Assembly: GCA_003343765.1 (NCBI GenBank)
Contig: QAKO01000092.1
Coordinates: 1 to 11,306, forward strand
Length of the DNA stretch: 11,306 bases
Reading direction: 5' to 3'
Origin: Bacillota bacterium
Lineage (GTDB): Bacteria; Bacillota; Clostridia; Christensenellales; Borkfalkiaceae
Notes under the pieces: generated by a model
What the model saw: the letters and a program-made list of their open reading frames with translations, nothing else
What the model was told of the DNA's origin: nothing
Database searches by the model: none
Part shown: positions 1 to 7,401 of the stretch, piece after piece
How the letters are laid out: each line of letters begins with the position of its first letter
Position numbering within the stretch: position 1 is the first letter of the stretch
Position numbers and translations under genes: made by a program

Positions 1-1
1 G

Positions 2-277
2 GCGGCGATGGAATGTTACGGCATCGTCGAAACCGTTTCGCGCCGTTTTACGGACAGTCTTTCTGAATTGTTCAAAAAACAGTCACAGGGCAAGGGTGTC
101 AAGGTGACAACGAACGGGGATCGCATTTATATTGATGTGTATGTTATTATCAAGTTCGGTGTGTCGATCAATGCCGTTGCCGAGTCTTTGAAAGAGAGCG
201 TCAAATACAGAGTGGAAAAGTTTACGGGGATGATCGTGGACACGGTCAACGTAAACATTATCGGGGTAAAGCTGTAA
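2..277 (+). CDS. Asp23/Gls24 family protein, YloU-like (5' partial)
   Basis: Carboxy-terminal part of a small Asp23/Gls24 family protein, related to B. subtilis YloU. The reading frame is open to the left edge, and the codons before the ATG at 8 continue a family-like stretch (AAMECYGIVETVSRR), so that ATG is probably internal and the true start lies outside the window. About 91 codons are visible. The typical features are the CYGIVE segment, the alternating hydrophobic strand IYIDVYVIIKFGVSI, and the ending VNVNIIGVKL. No signal peptide or membrane segment is visible. Family members are small cytosolic or membrane-associated proteins, some linked to envelope stress; the biochemical role is unclear. 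It lies 33 bp upstream of fakA, the same pairing as yloU-yloV in B. subtilis, so the two are probably co-transcribed. Family assignment is firm; function is not. Confidence 0.88.
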   Translation, partial: AAMECYGIVETVSRRFTDSLSELFKKQSQGKGVKVTTNGDRIYIDVYVIIKFGVSINAVAESLKESVKYRVEKFTGMIVDTVNVNIIGVKL

Positions 278-310
278 TTACCCGTCCCGTCAAAAGGAGA
301 TTTATCTTTC

Positions 311-1954
311 ATGCCAAAAACGATCGGCGGCACCGAATTCCGCAAGATGATACTTGCGGGGGCAAAGGTGCTTGAAATAAACAGAACCAAAGTGGATTCG
401 CTCAACGTATTCCCTGTTCCGGACGGGGACACGGGAACGAATATGTCGCTGACCATCCAGTCGGCGGTCAAGGAACTTTCGCTGTGTCCTTCCAACCGTC
501 TCGGAGAGCTTTGCGACGCAGTTTCCAAGGGTGCGCTCAAAGGAGCGCGCGGAAACTCGGGGGTGATTCTTTCCCAGCTTTTCCGCGGAATTTGTGCGGA
601 GATCAAAAATGGCGAGGAAGTGACCGTCAAAACATTTGCGAAGGCAATGGAAAACGGTACGAAAGTAGCTTATTCGGCAGTATCCAAGCCCAAGGAAGGA
701 ACGATGCTGACCGTCGCAAGACTTATGAGCGAGTTTGCTCGTCAGGCGGCTCCGAAATATAAAGATTTTGCATTATTTCTGACGGACGTCATTAAAAAAG
801 GTGAAGAAGCACTGGCGCAGACGCCGGAACTTCTGCCGGTACTGAAAAAAGCGGGCGTAGTCGATTCGGGCGGCATGGGGCTTTTGTGTATCTACCGCGG
901 ATTCTTGGGTGTACTCAACGGGGAAGAAGTCGCGGAAGAGTATGTCGCGCCGGAAGCGGGCAAGAGCGAAGAAGACGTATTCGGCGACAATTCGGACATT
1001 ATCAATCTGGATCTCGGCGAAATCGAATTTGCTTACTGTACGGAATTTTTCATTATCAATTTAAAGAAATCGACGACGCTTGCCGATATCGACCGATTGA
1101 AGGAAAAACTGATGGCGATCGGGGATTCCGTGATCTGTATCGGGGATCTGGAACTTGTCAAAGTGCACGTGCACACGAATAATCCGGGGCAGGCGCTTTC
1201 CTATGCGGTGGAGCTGGGCGAACTGGATCGCGTGAAGATCGAAAATATGCTCGAACAGAACCGTGCTCTGCGTGCAAAGCGCGAGGCGGAGAAAAAAGAA
1301 ATGGGAATGCTCGCGATCTGTGCGGGCGAAGGCGTTGCGGCGATCTTCAAAGATCTTCTGGTTGACCGCGTGATCGAAGGCGGCCAAACCATGAACCCGA
1401 GCGCAAGCGATATTGCGACGGCGGTGCAGAAGATCAACGCGGAACACGTTTTCGTTTTCCCGAACAATAAAAATATTATTTTGGCGGCGGAACAGGCGAA
1501 AGCGCTGGTCACGAACCGCACCATACACGTTATTCCGACAAAGAATGTGCCGCAGGGATTTGCGGCAGCGCTGGCATTCAACAGTGAAGTGAGCGCGGAA
1601 GAGAATAAAACGGATATGATCCATGCTATCGACAATGTCAAGGCGGGGCAGATTACATACGCCGTCCGTTCGACGAGCGTAAACGGGTTTAATCTGCACG
1701 AGGGCGACATTATCGGATTGGATGACAAGAAGATTCTGGCAAAGGGCACCAATGTAGACGATACGCTGCTTGCGTTGATCGACAAGCTGAAAGACAGTAC
1801 GCACGAGATCATCACGCTCTATTACGGCCAGGATATAAAGGAAGAGGATGCCGAAGCGCTTGCCGCGCGGGTAGCGGAGAAATTTCCTGATTGTGACGTC
1901 GATTATCATTTCGGCGGCCAACCGATCTATTATTATATCGTATCGCTCGAATAA
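311..1954 (+). CDS. fakA: Fatty acid kinase catalytic subunit FakA (DhaL/DegV-like, YloV)
   Basis: FakA phosphorylates fatty acids held by FakB binding proteins, using ATP, and feeds exogenous or recycled acyl chains into phospholipid synthesis in the cytosol. The protein is 547 residues, about the usual family length. The N-terminal DhaL-type kinase domain (about residues 10-200) has the metal-binding motif NVFPVPDGDTGTNM with D38 and D40, then GARGNSGVILSQ (78-89) and VVDSGG (183-188). The middle domain has C243 in FAYCTEFF and H286/H288 in KVHVHTNNPG, matching the conserved Cys/His/His zinc site of FakA. The remaining C-terminal part (from about 320) is the DegV-like domain. The ATG follows AGGAGA at 295-300. 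No fakB is in the window, so its partner must be elsewhere. A strong terminator follows 10 bp after the stop. Confidence 0.95.
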   Translation: MPKTIGGTEFRKMILAGAKVLEINRTKVDSLNVFPVPDGDTGTNMSLTIQSAVKELSLCPSNRLGELCDAVSKGALKGARGNSGVILSQLFRGICAEIKNGEEVTVKTFAKAMENGTKVAYSAVSKPKEGTMLTVARLMSEFARQAAPKYKDFALFLTDVIKKGEEALAQTPELLPVLKKAGVVDSGGMGLLCIYRGFLGVLNGEEVAEEYVAPEAGKSEEDVFGDNSDIINLDLGEIEFAYCTEFFIINLKKSTTLADIDRLKEKLMAIGDSVICIGDLELVKVHVHTNNPGQALSYAVELGELDRVKIENMLEQNRALRAKREAEKKEMGMLAICAGEGVAAIFKDLLVDRVIEGGQTMNPSASDIATAVQKINAEHVFVFPNNKNIILAAEQAKALVTNRTIHVIPTKNVPQGFAAALAFNSEVSAEENKTDMIHAIDNVKAGQITYAVRSTSVNGFNLHEGDIIGLDDKKILAKGTNVDDTLLALIDKLKDSTHEIITLYYGQDIKEEDAEALAARVAEKFPDCDVDYHFGGQPIYYYIVSLE

Positions 1955-1964
1955 GAAAACAGCG

Positions 1965-1995
1965 CGGCGGGTATTTGCCCGCCGTTTTTATTTTT
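1965..1995 (+). terminator. Intrinsic terminator after fakA
   Basis: A 7-bp all-G/C-paired stem, CGGCGGG (1965-1971) with CCCGCCG (1978-1984), encloses a 6-nt loop and is followed at once by TTTTTATTTTT (1985-1995). This is a textbook Rho-independent terminator 10 bp after the fakA stop. It separates the yloU-like/fakA unit from recG. Confidence 0.93.
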
Positions 1996-2255
1996 GAATG
2001 CAGACAATGCAACCTTACGAAATTGTGTGCGGCGGTGCGGTGGGAGCGAGTTCAATTATTGCGGAAGGTTGAACGGTGAGTTCGCAGACGGACAACGCAA
2101 GCTTACGACTGTTTGCGCGGCGGAGCGGGACGGTCGGAGCGCGATGAGTCATTGCTGGAAGCAAGGATATGGGGTTGAATGCAGACAACACAAACTTACG
2201 GCTGTATGCGCGGTGGCGCAGGTTAGTCGGAGCGCGTTTATCGGCAAGCAGTTCA
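1996..2255. repeat. Three degenerate tandem copies of a ~93-bp unit
   Basis: Three imperfect direct copies lie head to tail: about 1996-2080, 2081-2174 and 2175-2255 (the last probably truncated). Anchors recur in the same order: GCAGAC at 2000, 2084 and 2181; CTTACG at 2014, 2102 and 2195; GGAGCG at 2043, 2136 and 2229. The last anchor has an exact 93-bp period. Copies 2 and 3 are closest, sharing CTTACGrCTGTwTGCGCGGyG (r = A/G, w = A/T, y = C/T) and an exact GTCGGAGCGCG (2133-2143, 2226-2236). The spacer parts also resemble each other (ATTGCGGAAG at 2058, ATTGCTGGAAG at 2151). Because 93 is a multiple of 3, one + frame stays open through the array, but no ribosome binding site precedes it and a terminator abuts it, so I regard it as non-coding. 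It may be a local cluster of a genome-dispersed repeat. Confidence 0.75.
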
Positions 2256-2268
2256 GTCCTGATTTTGT

Positions 2269-2297
2269 TTGAGCGAACGGGCGATCGGGAATAAATT
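2269..2297 (+). promoter_or_regulatory. Weak candidate promoter for recG
   Basis: TTGAGC (2269-2274), 17 bp, then TAAATT (2292-2297); each hexamer matches the sigma-A consensus at 4 of 6 positions. It is well placed, about 40 bp before the chosen recG start and downstream of the fakA terminator, which implies that recG needs its own promoter. The match is weak and could be chance. Confidence 0.3.
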
Positions 2298-2334
2298 GCG
2301 GGATCCGAAACAAATCAAAGAGTGCAGGAAAAAC

Positions 2335-4347
2335 ATGGAACTCAAAAAGATACGGGGAATTTCCGAAAAAAGGGAAAAGGACCTCAACAAACTGAATATT
2401 TTTACGGCGGAAGATCTGGTGCGTTATTTTCCGCGCGATTATCTGGATCTTACGCATACGGTCAGGATATCGGAATGTTACCATAACGACATTGTGTTGC
2501 TGGCGTGCCGAGTATCTTCGCCGCCGCAGACGGTGTATAACGGCCGCCGCAGTTTTGTGAAGGTTTGGTGCGATCAGGGCGGAGAACGGTTTTCGGCGAT
2601 CTGGTTCAATGCGCCGTATGTCAAGAACAATCTTAAAGCGGGCGAGGAATACCTGTTTTACGGCAGAGTCCACAACAAATACGGAATGGGAACGCCGAGT
2701 ATGGTAAACCCGTCTTTCGAGCTTCGCGAAAAAAATTATCGGTTGAAAGGGATCGTGCCTGTGTACGGACTGCGCGGCACGCTCACACAGAGAGCGTTGC
2801 GCGATGCGATCCGCGACGCTTTGCAGAAGGTTCCCGTCGTATCAGCCATTCCTCCGGAGCTTATACGGAAATATGCGTTGCCATCTCTTTCGGAAGCGTA
2901 TCGGAAGGTCCATGCGCCCGAATCGCTTTCGGACAGGGACGAAGCCGCCGAACGCATCGCACTGGAAGAATATTTTATTCTCATTTCTGCGTTTCGTTTC
3001 ATGAAAGGCGGAAAGGAAGATGCGCGCGTCTTTCGTTACTCGGCTACGGCGCGGGAAACGGCAGAATTTGCGGCGCGGTTTCCTTTTACGTTCACGGACG
3101 GGCAGAAACGCGCGGTGGACGACATTTATGAAAATCTTAAATCTCCCAAACGGATGAACCGCCTGTTGCAGGGAGACGTGGGGAGCGGAAAGACGGCGGT
3201 TGCGCTGTGCGGCATTTACATGGCGGCAAAAAGCGGTTACCAGGCGGCGTTTCTGGCTCCGACGGAAGTTCTGGCGGCGCAGAACTATGCGCTTGTGCAG
3301 AAATATCTGCCCGAATTCAGGTCGGCGTTTCTGGCGGGAAGCACGTCCGCCAAGGAGAAACGGGAAATCAAAAAAGCGCTGAAAGAAGGAGCGATCGATA
3401 TCATCTGCGGCACGCACGCGATCATTCAGGAGGACGTGGAAACGAAGAATCTTGCTTTCTGCGTCTGCGACGAACAGCACCGTTTCGGTGTTGCCCAGCG
3501 CAGTGCGCTGGGCGAAAAGAGTGCGGGAGCGGATATGCTGGTCATGTCCGCAACGCCTATTCCGCGAACGCTGTCGTTGATTTTTTACGGGGATCTGGAC
3601 ATTTCGGAGATCAAGGACAAGCCGAAAGCGCGCTGTGAGATCGTAACGGGCATTGTGCCTCCGCATAAGTATGAGAATATGCTCGAATACATCGGGGAAG
3701 AAGCGGCGAAAGGCAACCAAAGCTATTTTGTCTGCCCGAAGATCGAAGGGGACGACGAGGGCGCGCTGATGAGCGTGACCGAGCTTTTCGACGAGCTGAA
3801 AAACAGGCTGCCGCGCGTGCGCTTTGCGCTTTTGCACGGGAAGATGAAAGACAAAGAAAAAGCGGAGATCATGCAGGCGTTCAAGGATAAAAAATACGAT
3901 TGCCTTGTATCCACGACGGTCATCGAAGTGGGGATTGACGTTCCCGATGCAACGATCATGGTCATTTATAACGCGGAGCGTTTCGGGCTTTCGCAGTTGC
4001 ACCAGTTGCGCGGCCGCGTGGGCAGGGGTACGAAAAAGAGCTTTTGTTTCCTGCTTCTGGGTTCGGATTCTCCCGAAGCGCGCGAACGCCTTTCCGTGAT
4101 CAAAAATAATACAGACGGTTTCCGAATTGCGGAATACGATCTGCGTATGCGCGGCGGCGGCGATTTCATGGGTACGCGCCAGAGCGGTAAAATGCTTTCC
4201 GAAATCAAAAATCTCAGGTACCCTCCCGAGGTTATTTTCGAGGCGAAAAAATTGGCCGATGAAGCCGTATCCTGCGGCGATATCTCCTTGCTCCGTTCGC
4301 TTGCGCTCAAAAAATACGAAAGCCTGCAGGATGTCGTGCTGAATTGA
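2335..4347 (+). CDS. recG: ATP-dependent DNA helicase RecG
   Basis: RecG is a monomeric superfamily 2 double-stranded DNA translocase that reverses stalled replication forks and processes branched recombination intermediates. From this start the product is 670 residues, typical for the family. The N-terminal part contains the helix-hairpin-like segment GISEKREKDLNKLNIFTAEDL and the wedge (OB-fold) region. The helicase motifs are all present: Walker A GDVGSGKT (280-287, K286), DEQH (379-382) in place of DEAD as usual for RecG, SATPIPRTL (from 405), TTVIEVGIDVPDA, and QLRGRVGR (557-564). The C-terminal GGGDFMGTRQSG (607-618) is the conserved TRG motif coupling ATP use to translocation. The frame is open from 2269, but ATG 2335 is preferred because it follows AGGAA at 2326-2330 and begins MELKKIRGIS as in homologues. 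No clear terminator follows. Confidence 0.96.
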   Translation: MELKKIRGISEKREKDLNKLNIFTAEDLVRYFPRDYLDLTHTVRISECYHNDIVLLACRVSSPPQTVYNGRRSFVKVWCDQGGERFSAIWFNAPYVKNNLKAGEEYLFYGRVHNKYGMGTPSMVNPSFELREKNYRLKGIVPVYGLRGTLTQRALRDAIRDALQKVPVVSAIPPELIRKYALPSLSEAYRKVHAPESLSDRDEAAERIALEEYFILISAFRFMKGGKEDARVFRYSATARETAEFAARFPFTFTDGQKRAVDDIYENLKSPKRMNRLLQGDVGSGKTAVALCGIYMAAKSGYQAAFLAPTEVLAAQNYALVQKYLPEFRSAFLAGSTSAKEKREIKKALKEGAIDIICGTHAIIQEDVETKNLAFCVCDEQHRFGVAQRSALGEKSAGADMLVMSATPIPRTLSLIFYGDLDISEIKDKPKARCEIVTGIVPPHKYENMLEYIGEEAAKGNQSYFVCPKIEGDDEGALMSVTELFDELKNRLPRVRFALLHGKMKDKEKAEIMQAFKDKKYDCLVSTTVIEVGIDVPDATIMVIYNAERFGLSQLHQLRGRVGRGTKKSFCFLLLGSDSPEARERLSVIKNNTDGFRIAEYDLRMRGGGDFMGTRQSGKMLSEIKNLRYPPEVIFEAKKLADEAVSCGDISLLRSLALKKYESLQDVVLN

Positions 4348-4387
4348 GTAAATTCATGCTTGTATCGGTTATTTTATGCGGATTTCA

Positions 4388-4417
4388 TTGACAGAAACGC
4401 CGCGCTCGTGTTAAAAT
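4388..4417 (+). promoter_or_regulatory. Strong extended -10 promoter of the his operon
   Basis: A perfect -35 TTGACA (4388-4393), an 18-bp spacer and -10 TAAAAT (4412-4417, 5 of 6) preceded by TG plus one base (4409-4410), an extended -10 element. Transcription would start near 4424, giving a leader of about 75 nt before hisZ. This is the best promoter match in the window. The leader has no run of histidine codons and no T-box sequence, so leader-peptide attenuation or T-box control is not supported. The palindrome at 4459-4488 is the likely control element. Confidence 0.8.
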
Positions 4418-4438
4418 TGTACAGAATAGAAAAAATGT

Positions 4439-4456
4439 ATAAATTCATAATTGTGC
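4439..4456 (+). promoter_or_regulatory. Degenerate second copy of the his palindrome half
   Basis: ATAAATTCATAATTGTGC at 4439-4456 aligns to ATAAATTGCATAATTATGC at 4461-4479 with a single one-base gap and one mismatch. The two begin 22 bp apart, close to two turns of B-DNA, so they would lie on the same helix face. This suits a secondary operator for a regulator that binds the downstream palindrome. The region is AT-rich, so part of the similarity may be compositional. Confidence 0.45.
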
Positions 4457-4458
4457 GG

Positions 4459-4488
4459 GGATAAATTGCATAATTATGCAATTTATCC
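4459..4488. promoter_or_regulatory. Perfect 30-bp palindrome; candidate his operator or leader hairpin
   Basis: The sequence from GGATAAATTGCATAA to its exact reverse complement is a mismatch-free 30-bp palindrome centred between 4473 and 4474. It lies about 35 bp after the predicted transcription start and touches the ribosome binding site (GAGG, 4489-4492) of hisZ. As DNA it is an ideal site for a dimeric repressor acting as a roadblock. As RNA it could form a 13-bp stem with an AAUU loop directly before the ribosome binding site. No T-run follows, so it is not a terminator. A TrpR-family histidine repressor (HisR) is known from some Firmicutes, but I cannot confirm that its motif matches this one. 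Confidence 0.7.
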
Positions 4489-4499
4489 GAGGAAAATGT

Positions 4500-5483
4500 A
4501 TGTCGTATTTCAAATTGCCGTCGGGACTGAGGGACATATTGCCGCAGGAGAGCGCACGGCTGGATCAAACGGAAGAGGTCCTGCGGAAAAAGTTTAAGGA
4601 TGCGGGTTTTTCGTCGGTGCGGACGGCGGGGATCGAGTATTATGATACGTTTGCCTGCATCAAGAGTTCGGTACCGCAGACGAAGATGTTCAAGATGACG
4701 GACAAAGACGGGAATCTGATCGTATTGAAGCCGGACATGACGTTGGCATGTGCGCGCATAGCGGCGACCAAACTGCGTGAAAACAGCGCGAAGCTTTGTT
4801 ATTTTTCCAATGTTTATGATTTTTCGGCGGTCGGAAACAGTGACCGCGAGGTTATACAGGCAGGCGTGGAAATTTTTGGGGAAGACGGTGCGGAATCGGA
4901 CGCGGATGCTGTGGCGTTTGCCATTGATTGTCTGAAAGCTTCGGGCCTGAAAAATTTTATTGTGGATATCGGGCATGTCGGGTTTTACAAAGGACTTCTG
5001 GAAGGGAGCGGTCTTTCGGAGGAAGCGGCGGAGGAGATCCGCGGCTATATCAACGCGAAGGATGCGGTGAATACGGAAATTGCGCTGCGTGCTTACGGGG
5101 CGAACGAGAAGGCGCAGGCGGCGATCCTTGCTTTGCCGTCGCTGTTCGGTGGCGTGCAGATCCTGAAAGAGGCGGAATCTTTGACGGATAACAAAATGGC
5201 GCTTTCGGCGCTTGCGCATTTGCAGAACGTATATGCCTGTCTGAAGAAGAAAGGGGTCGAGCAGTATGTATCGTTTGACCTTGGTACGGTAAAGAGTCTT
5301 TCTTATTATTCGGGAATGGTCTTTACGGGACTTGCGGAAGGAGTGGGCGCCGCGGTGCTTTCGGGCGGGCGGTACAATGATCTTTGCGCGCAGTTCGGGC
5401 GCGATCTTTCCGCGGTGGGATTTGCCATCGGATTGATGCGCGTGCTTCGCGCACTGGAAGCGGAGGTGAAAAGCGGATGCTGA
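4500..5483 (+). CDS. hisZ: ATP phosphoribosyltransferase regulatory subunit HisZ
   Basis: HisZ is a histidyl-tRNA synthetase paralogue that pairs with short-form HisG to make the active, histidine-sensitive ATP phosphoribosyltransferase, the first step of histidine synthesis. The product is 327 residues and begins MSYFKLPSGLRDILPQES, typical of the class II synthetase-like core. LKPDMTLACARIA resembles motif 2, and SGGRYNDL (288-295) resembles the HisS GGRY segment. It stops just after this core, lacking the anticodon-binding domain of true HisS (about 420 residues). The HisS motif RGLDYYTRTVFE appears as KSLSYYSGMVFT, losing the key arginine, so it should not charge tRNA. ATG 4500 is chosen over the in-frame ATG 4476, which lies inside the palindrome with no ribosome binding site; GAGG at 4489-4492 fits 4500. 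The last codons overlap hisG by 7 bp. Confidence 0.92.
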   Translation: MSYFKLPSGLRDILPQESARLDQTEEVLRKKFKDAGFSSVRTAGIEYYDTFACIKSSVPQTKMFKMTDKDGNLIVLKPDMTLACARIAATKLRENSAKLCYFSNVYDFSAVGNSDREVIQAGVEIFGEDGAESDADAVAFAIDCLKASGLKNFIVDIGHVGFYKGLLEGSGLSEEAAEEIRGYINAKDAVNTEIALRAYGANEKAQAAILALPSLFGGVQILKEAESLTDNKMALSALAHLQNVYACLKKKGVEQYVSFDLGTVKSLSYYSGMVFTGLAEGVGAAVLSGGRYNDLCAQFGRDLSAVGFAIGLMRVLRALEAEVKSGC

Positions 5484-6100
5484 ACGTTGCGCTTGCCAAG
5501 GGTCGGCTTGCCGATTCCTGTGCGGATATATTTATGAAATGCGGAATACAGGCGCAGATCCTGAAAGAGGAAACGCGCAAACTGGTGTTGGAAACGCCTG
5601 ACGGGAAATTCAAATTCTTTTTTGTCAAGCCTTCGGACGTTCCGACATATGTGGAATACGGTATCGCGGATATCGGCATTGTCGGAAAGGATACGCTTTT
5701 GGAAGCGGGGGCGGAGCTTTACGAGATGCTGGATCTGAAATTCGAAAAATGCAAACTCTGTATTGCGGGATTCCCCGAGAAAAAAGACATGCTGACGGCG
5801 CCGCACCTGCGGGTGGCGACGAAATACGTGAATACGGCGAAAAAGCTGTTTTTCTCGCGCGGCGAGGACGTGGAGATCATCAAGCTGAACGGTTCGATTG
5901 AACTTGCGCCGCTCACGGGGTTGTCGGATGTGATTTTTGATATCGTGCAGTCGGGCGGAACACTGCGTGCCAACGGGCTTGTTGTGCTGGAAGAAGTGTT
6001 TGATATTTCCGCGCGGCTGGTTGCGAATAAAGTCAGCCTGAAAACGAAGGCGGCGGAGATTCTGCCCCTGATCGCTCAGATGAAAAAGTATATCGGTTGA
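5477..6100 (+). CDS. hisG: ATP phosphoribosyltransferase catalytic subunit, short form HisG
   Basis: Catalyses ATP + PRPP to phosphoribosyl-ATP, the committed step of histidine synthesis. The product is 207 residues, the short form, which lacks the C-terminal ACT-like regulatory domain of about 80 residues and so depends on HisZ, encoded immediately upstream. Family segments are the start MLNVALAKGRL, PSDVPTYVEYGIADIGIVGKD, the region with HLRVATKYVNTAKKLF, and the PRPP-binding loop area DIVQSGGTLRANGL. The frame extends upstream into hisZ, but ATG 5477 is chosen because it matches the family N-terminus and follows GGAGG at 5462-5466. It overlaps the hisZ stop by 7 bp, which suits translational coupling of two subunits of one complex. 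Confidence 0.95.
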   Translation: MLNVALAKGRLADSCADIFMKCGIQAQILKEETRKLVLETPDGKFKFFFVKPSDVPTYVEYGIADIGIVGKDTLLEAGAELYEMLDLKFEKCKLCIAGFPEKKDMLTAPHLRVATKYVNTAKKLFFSRGEDVEIIKLNGSIELAPLTGLSDVIFDIVQSGGTLRANGLVVLEEVFDISARLVANKVSLKTKAAEILPLIAQMKKYIG

Positions 6101-6123
6101 AACGCCGATTCGGAAGAACATTT

Positions 6124-7401
6124 ATGAAAATTTACAAAAATGCCGCGGAGGCGGCGGAAATTTTAAAGCGCGGAAAATTCGACGACGCGGCGAAGGCCGC
6201 GGCGGTCAGAGAGATCGTGAATGCGGTGAAAGAGCGCGGCGACGAAGCGTTGTTTTCGTATTGCGAAAAGTTTGACGGGAGCCAACTTTCCGCGCAGACG
6301 GTCTGTGTGAGCAAGGAAGAGACGGAAGCCGCTTACGCGCAGACAGACGAAACGTTTTTAAATTCGCTGCGGAAGGCGGTAAAGAACGTCTATGAATATC
6401 ATGCCCGCAGCGTGATGAAGGAAGATATCTGCACGAAGGACGGCAGAACCACAGGGTTTGCCGTGCGAGCGGTTTCGCGAGCGGGGATCTATGTGCCGGG
6501 CGGCACGGCGCCGCTGGTGAGTTCTGTACTGATGGGCGTATTACCCGCAAAAGCGGCAGGTGTGAAAGAAATTTATGTCTGCACGCCTGCAAAATGCGGA
6601 AAGGTGGATCCGTCGGTGATTGTGGCGGCGCACGAGTGCGGCGTCACGAAACTTTTCAAAGCGGGCGGAGCACAGGCGATCGCCGCGTTTGCATACGGTA
6701 CGGAAAGTATTCCGAAAGTGGACGTGATCGCAGGTCCCGGGAATATTTATGTAACGCTTGCCAAAAAGGAAGTGTACGGCGAGGTTGGCATCGATATGCT
6801 GGCGGGGCCGTCGGAGATACTGATCATTGCGGACGGCAAGCAGAAACCGCAGTATGTGGCGGCGGATGTTTTGTCGCAGGCGGAGCATGATAAACTGGCG
6901 CGCGCGATTGTTCTTACCGACGACGAAGAATTTGCAAAGATCGTCGCAAAAGAAGTAGACCGTCAGCTGGAATTGCTGCCGAGAAAAGAAATTGCGGAAT
7001 ACTCGGTGGCGAATGCGGGCGGCATTATACTGGTAAAAGATCTGGACGAGGCGTGCGCGCTGGCGAATGAAATTGCGCCCGAGCATCTGGAAATTGCTGC
7101 GGAAAATTGCGAAGAACTTCTGCCGAAGATCGAACACGCTGGTGCGGTATTTTTGGGGAGCTATACGCCCGAACCTGTCGGAGATTATTTTGCGGGACCC
7201 GATCATATTTTGCCCACGGGCGGAACGGCGCGGTTTTTCCAGGTGCTGAACGCGGATATTTTCCTGCGCAAGATGAGCGTGATCCGCTATACGAAAGAAG
7301 CGATCCTGGAAGACGGAGCGGACATTGTACGGCTTGCCGAGAGTGAACAGCTTACCGCGCACGCAAATGCGGTGCGGGTACGTTTGGAGGGTGAGAAATG
7401 A
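6124..7401 (+). CDS. hisD: Histidinol dehydrogenase HisD
   Basis: Zinc- and NAD-dependent enzyme performing the last two oxidations, L-histidinol to histidinal to L-histidine. The product is 425 residues, normal for the family. Zinc ligands are in place: Q252 and H255 in SQAEHD, D354 in GDYFAGPDH, and H413 in LTAHANAV. The catalytic Glu-His pair is E320-H321 in APEHLE. Also conserved are RAGIYVPGGTAPLVSSVLM, AGGAQAIAAFAYG and VIAGPGNIYVTLAKKEV. The frame extends back to a TTG at 6097 overlapping the hisG stop, but ATG 6124 follows GGAAGA (6112-6117) and gives the usual N-terminus (MKIYKNAAEA). The gap to hisG is 23 bp, and the stop overlaps the hisB start as ATGA. Confidence 0.95.
   Translation: MKIYKNAAEAAEILKRGKFDDAAKAAAVREIVNAVKERGDEALFSYCEKFDGSQLSAQTVCVSKEETEAAYAQTDETFLNSLRKAVKNVYEYHARSVMKEDICTKDGRTTGFAVRAVSRAGIYVPGGTAPLVSSVLMGVLPAKAAGVKEIYVCTPAKCGKVDPSVIVAAHECGVTKLFKAGGAQAIAAFAYGTESIPKVDVIAGPGNIYVTLAKKEVYGEVGIDMLAGPSEILIIADGKQKPQYVAADVLSQAEHDKLARAIVLTDDEEFAKIVAKEVDRQLELLPRKEIAEYSVANAGGIILVKDLDEACALANEIAPEHLEIAAENCEELLPKIEHAGAVFLGSYTPEPVGDYFAGPDHILPTGGTARFFQVLNADIFLRKMSVIRYTKEAILEDGADIVRLAESEQLTAHANAVRVRLEGEK

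Noticed and set aside
1998..2072. A 24-codon ATG frame in the first repeat copy
   Set aside because: No ribosome binding site, lies immediately after a terminator, and is not kept in the other two repeat copies.
1994..2272. A 92-codon + strand open frame through the tandem repeats
   Set aside because: It would start with TTG inside the terminator T-run, has no ribosome binding site, is rich in Cys/Arg typical of non-coding translation, and its openness follows from a repeat period divisible by 3.
2842..4002. A 386-codon antisense open frame inside recG, with similar long antisense frames over fakA (1061-1921), hisZ (4374-5219) and hisG (5306-6121)
   Set aside because: They lie opposite well-supported genes, have His/Arg/Phe-rich compositions typical of antisense shadows, and lack recognisable domains.
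4424..4499. Histidine attenuator leader peptide or T-box in the his leader
   Set aside because: The leader is only about 75 nt, has no run of CAT/CAC codons, no T-box consensus and no terminator-type T-run after its palindrome.
4476..4499. Upstream in-frame ATG as the hisZ start
   Set aside because: It lies inside the palindrome without a ribosome binding site and adds residues not usual at the HisZ N-terminus; ATG 4500 has GAGG at a good distance.
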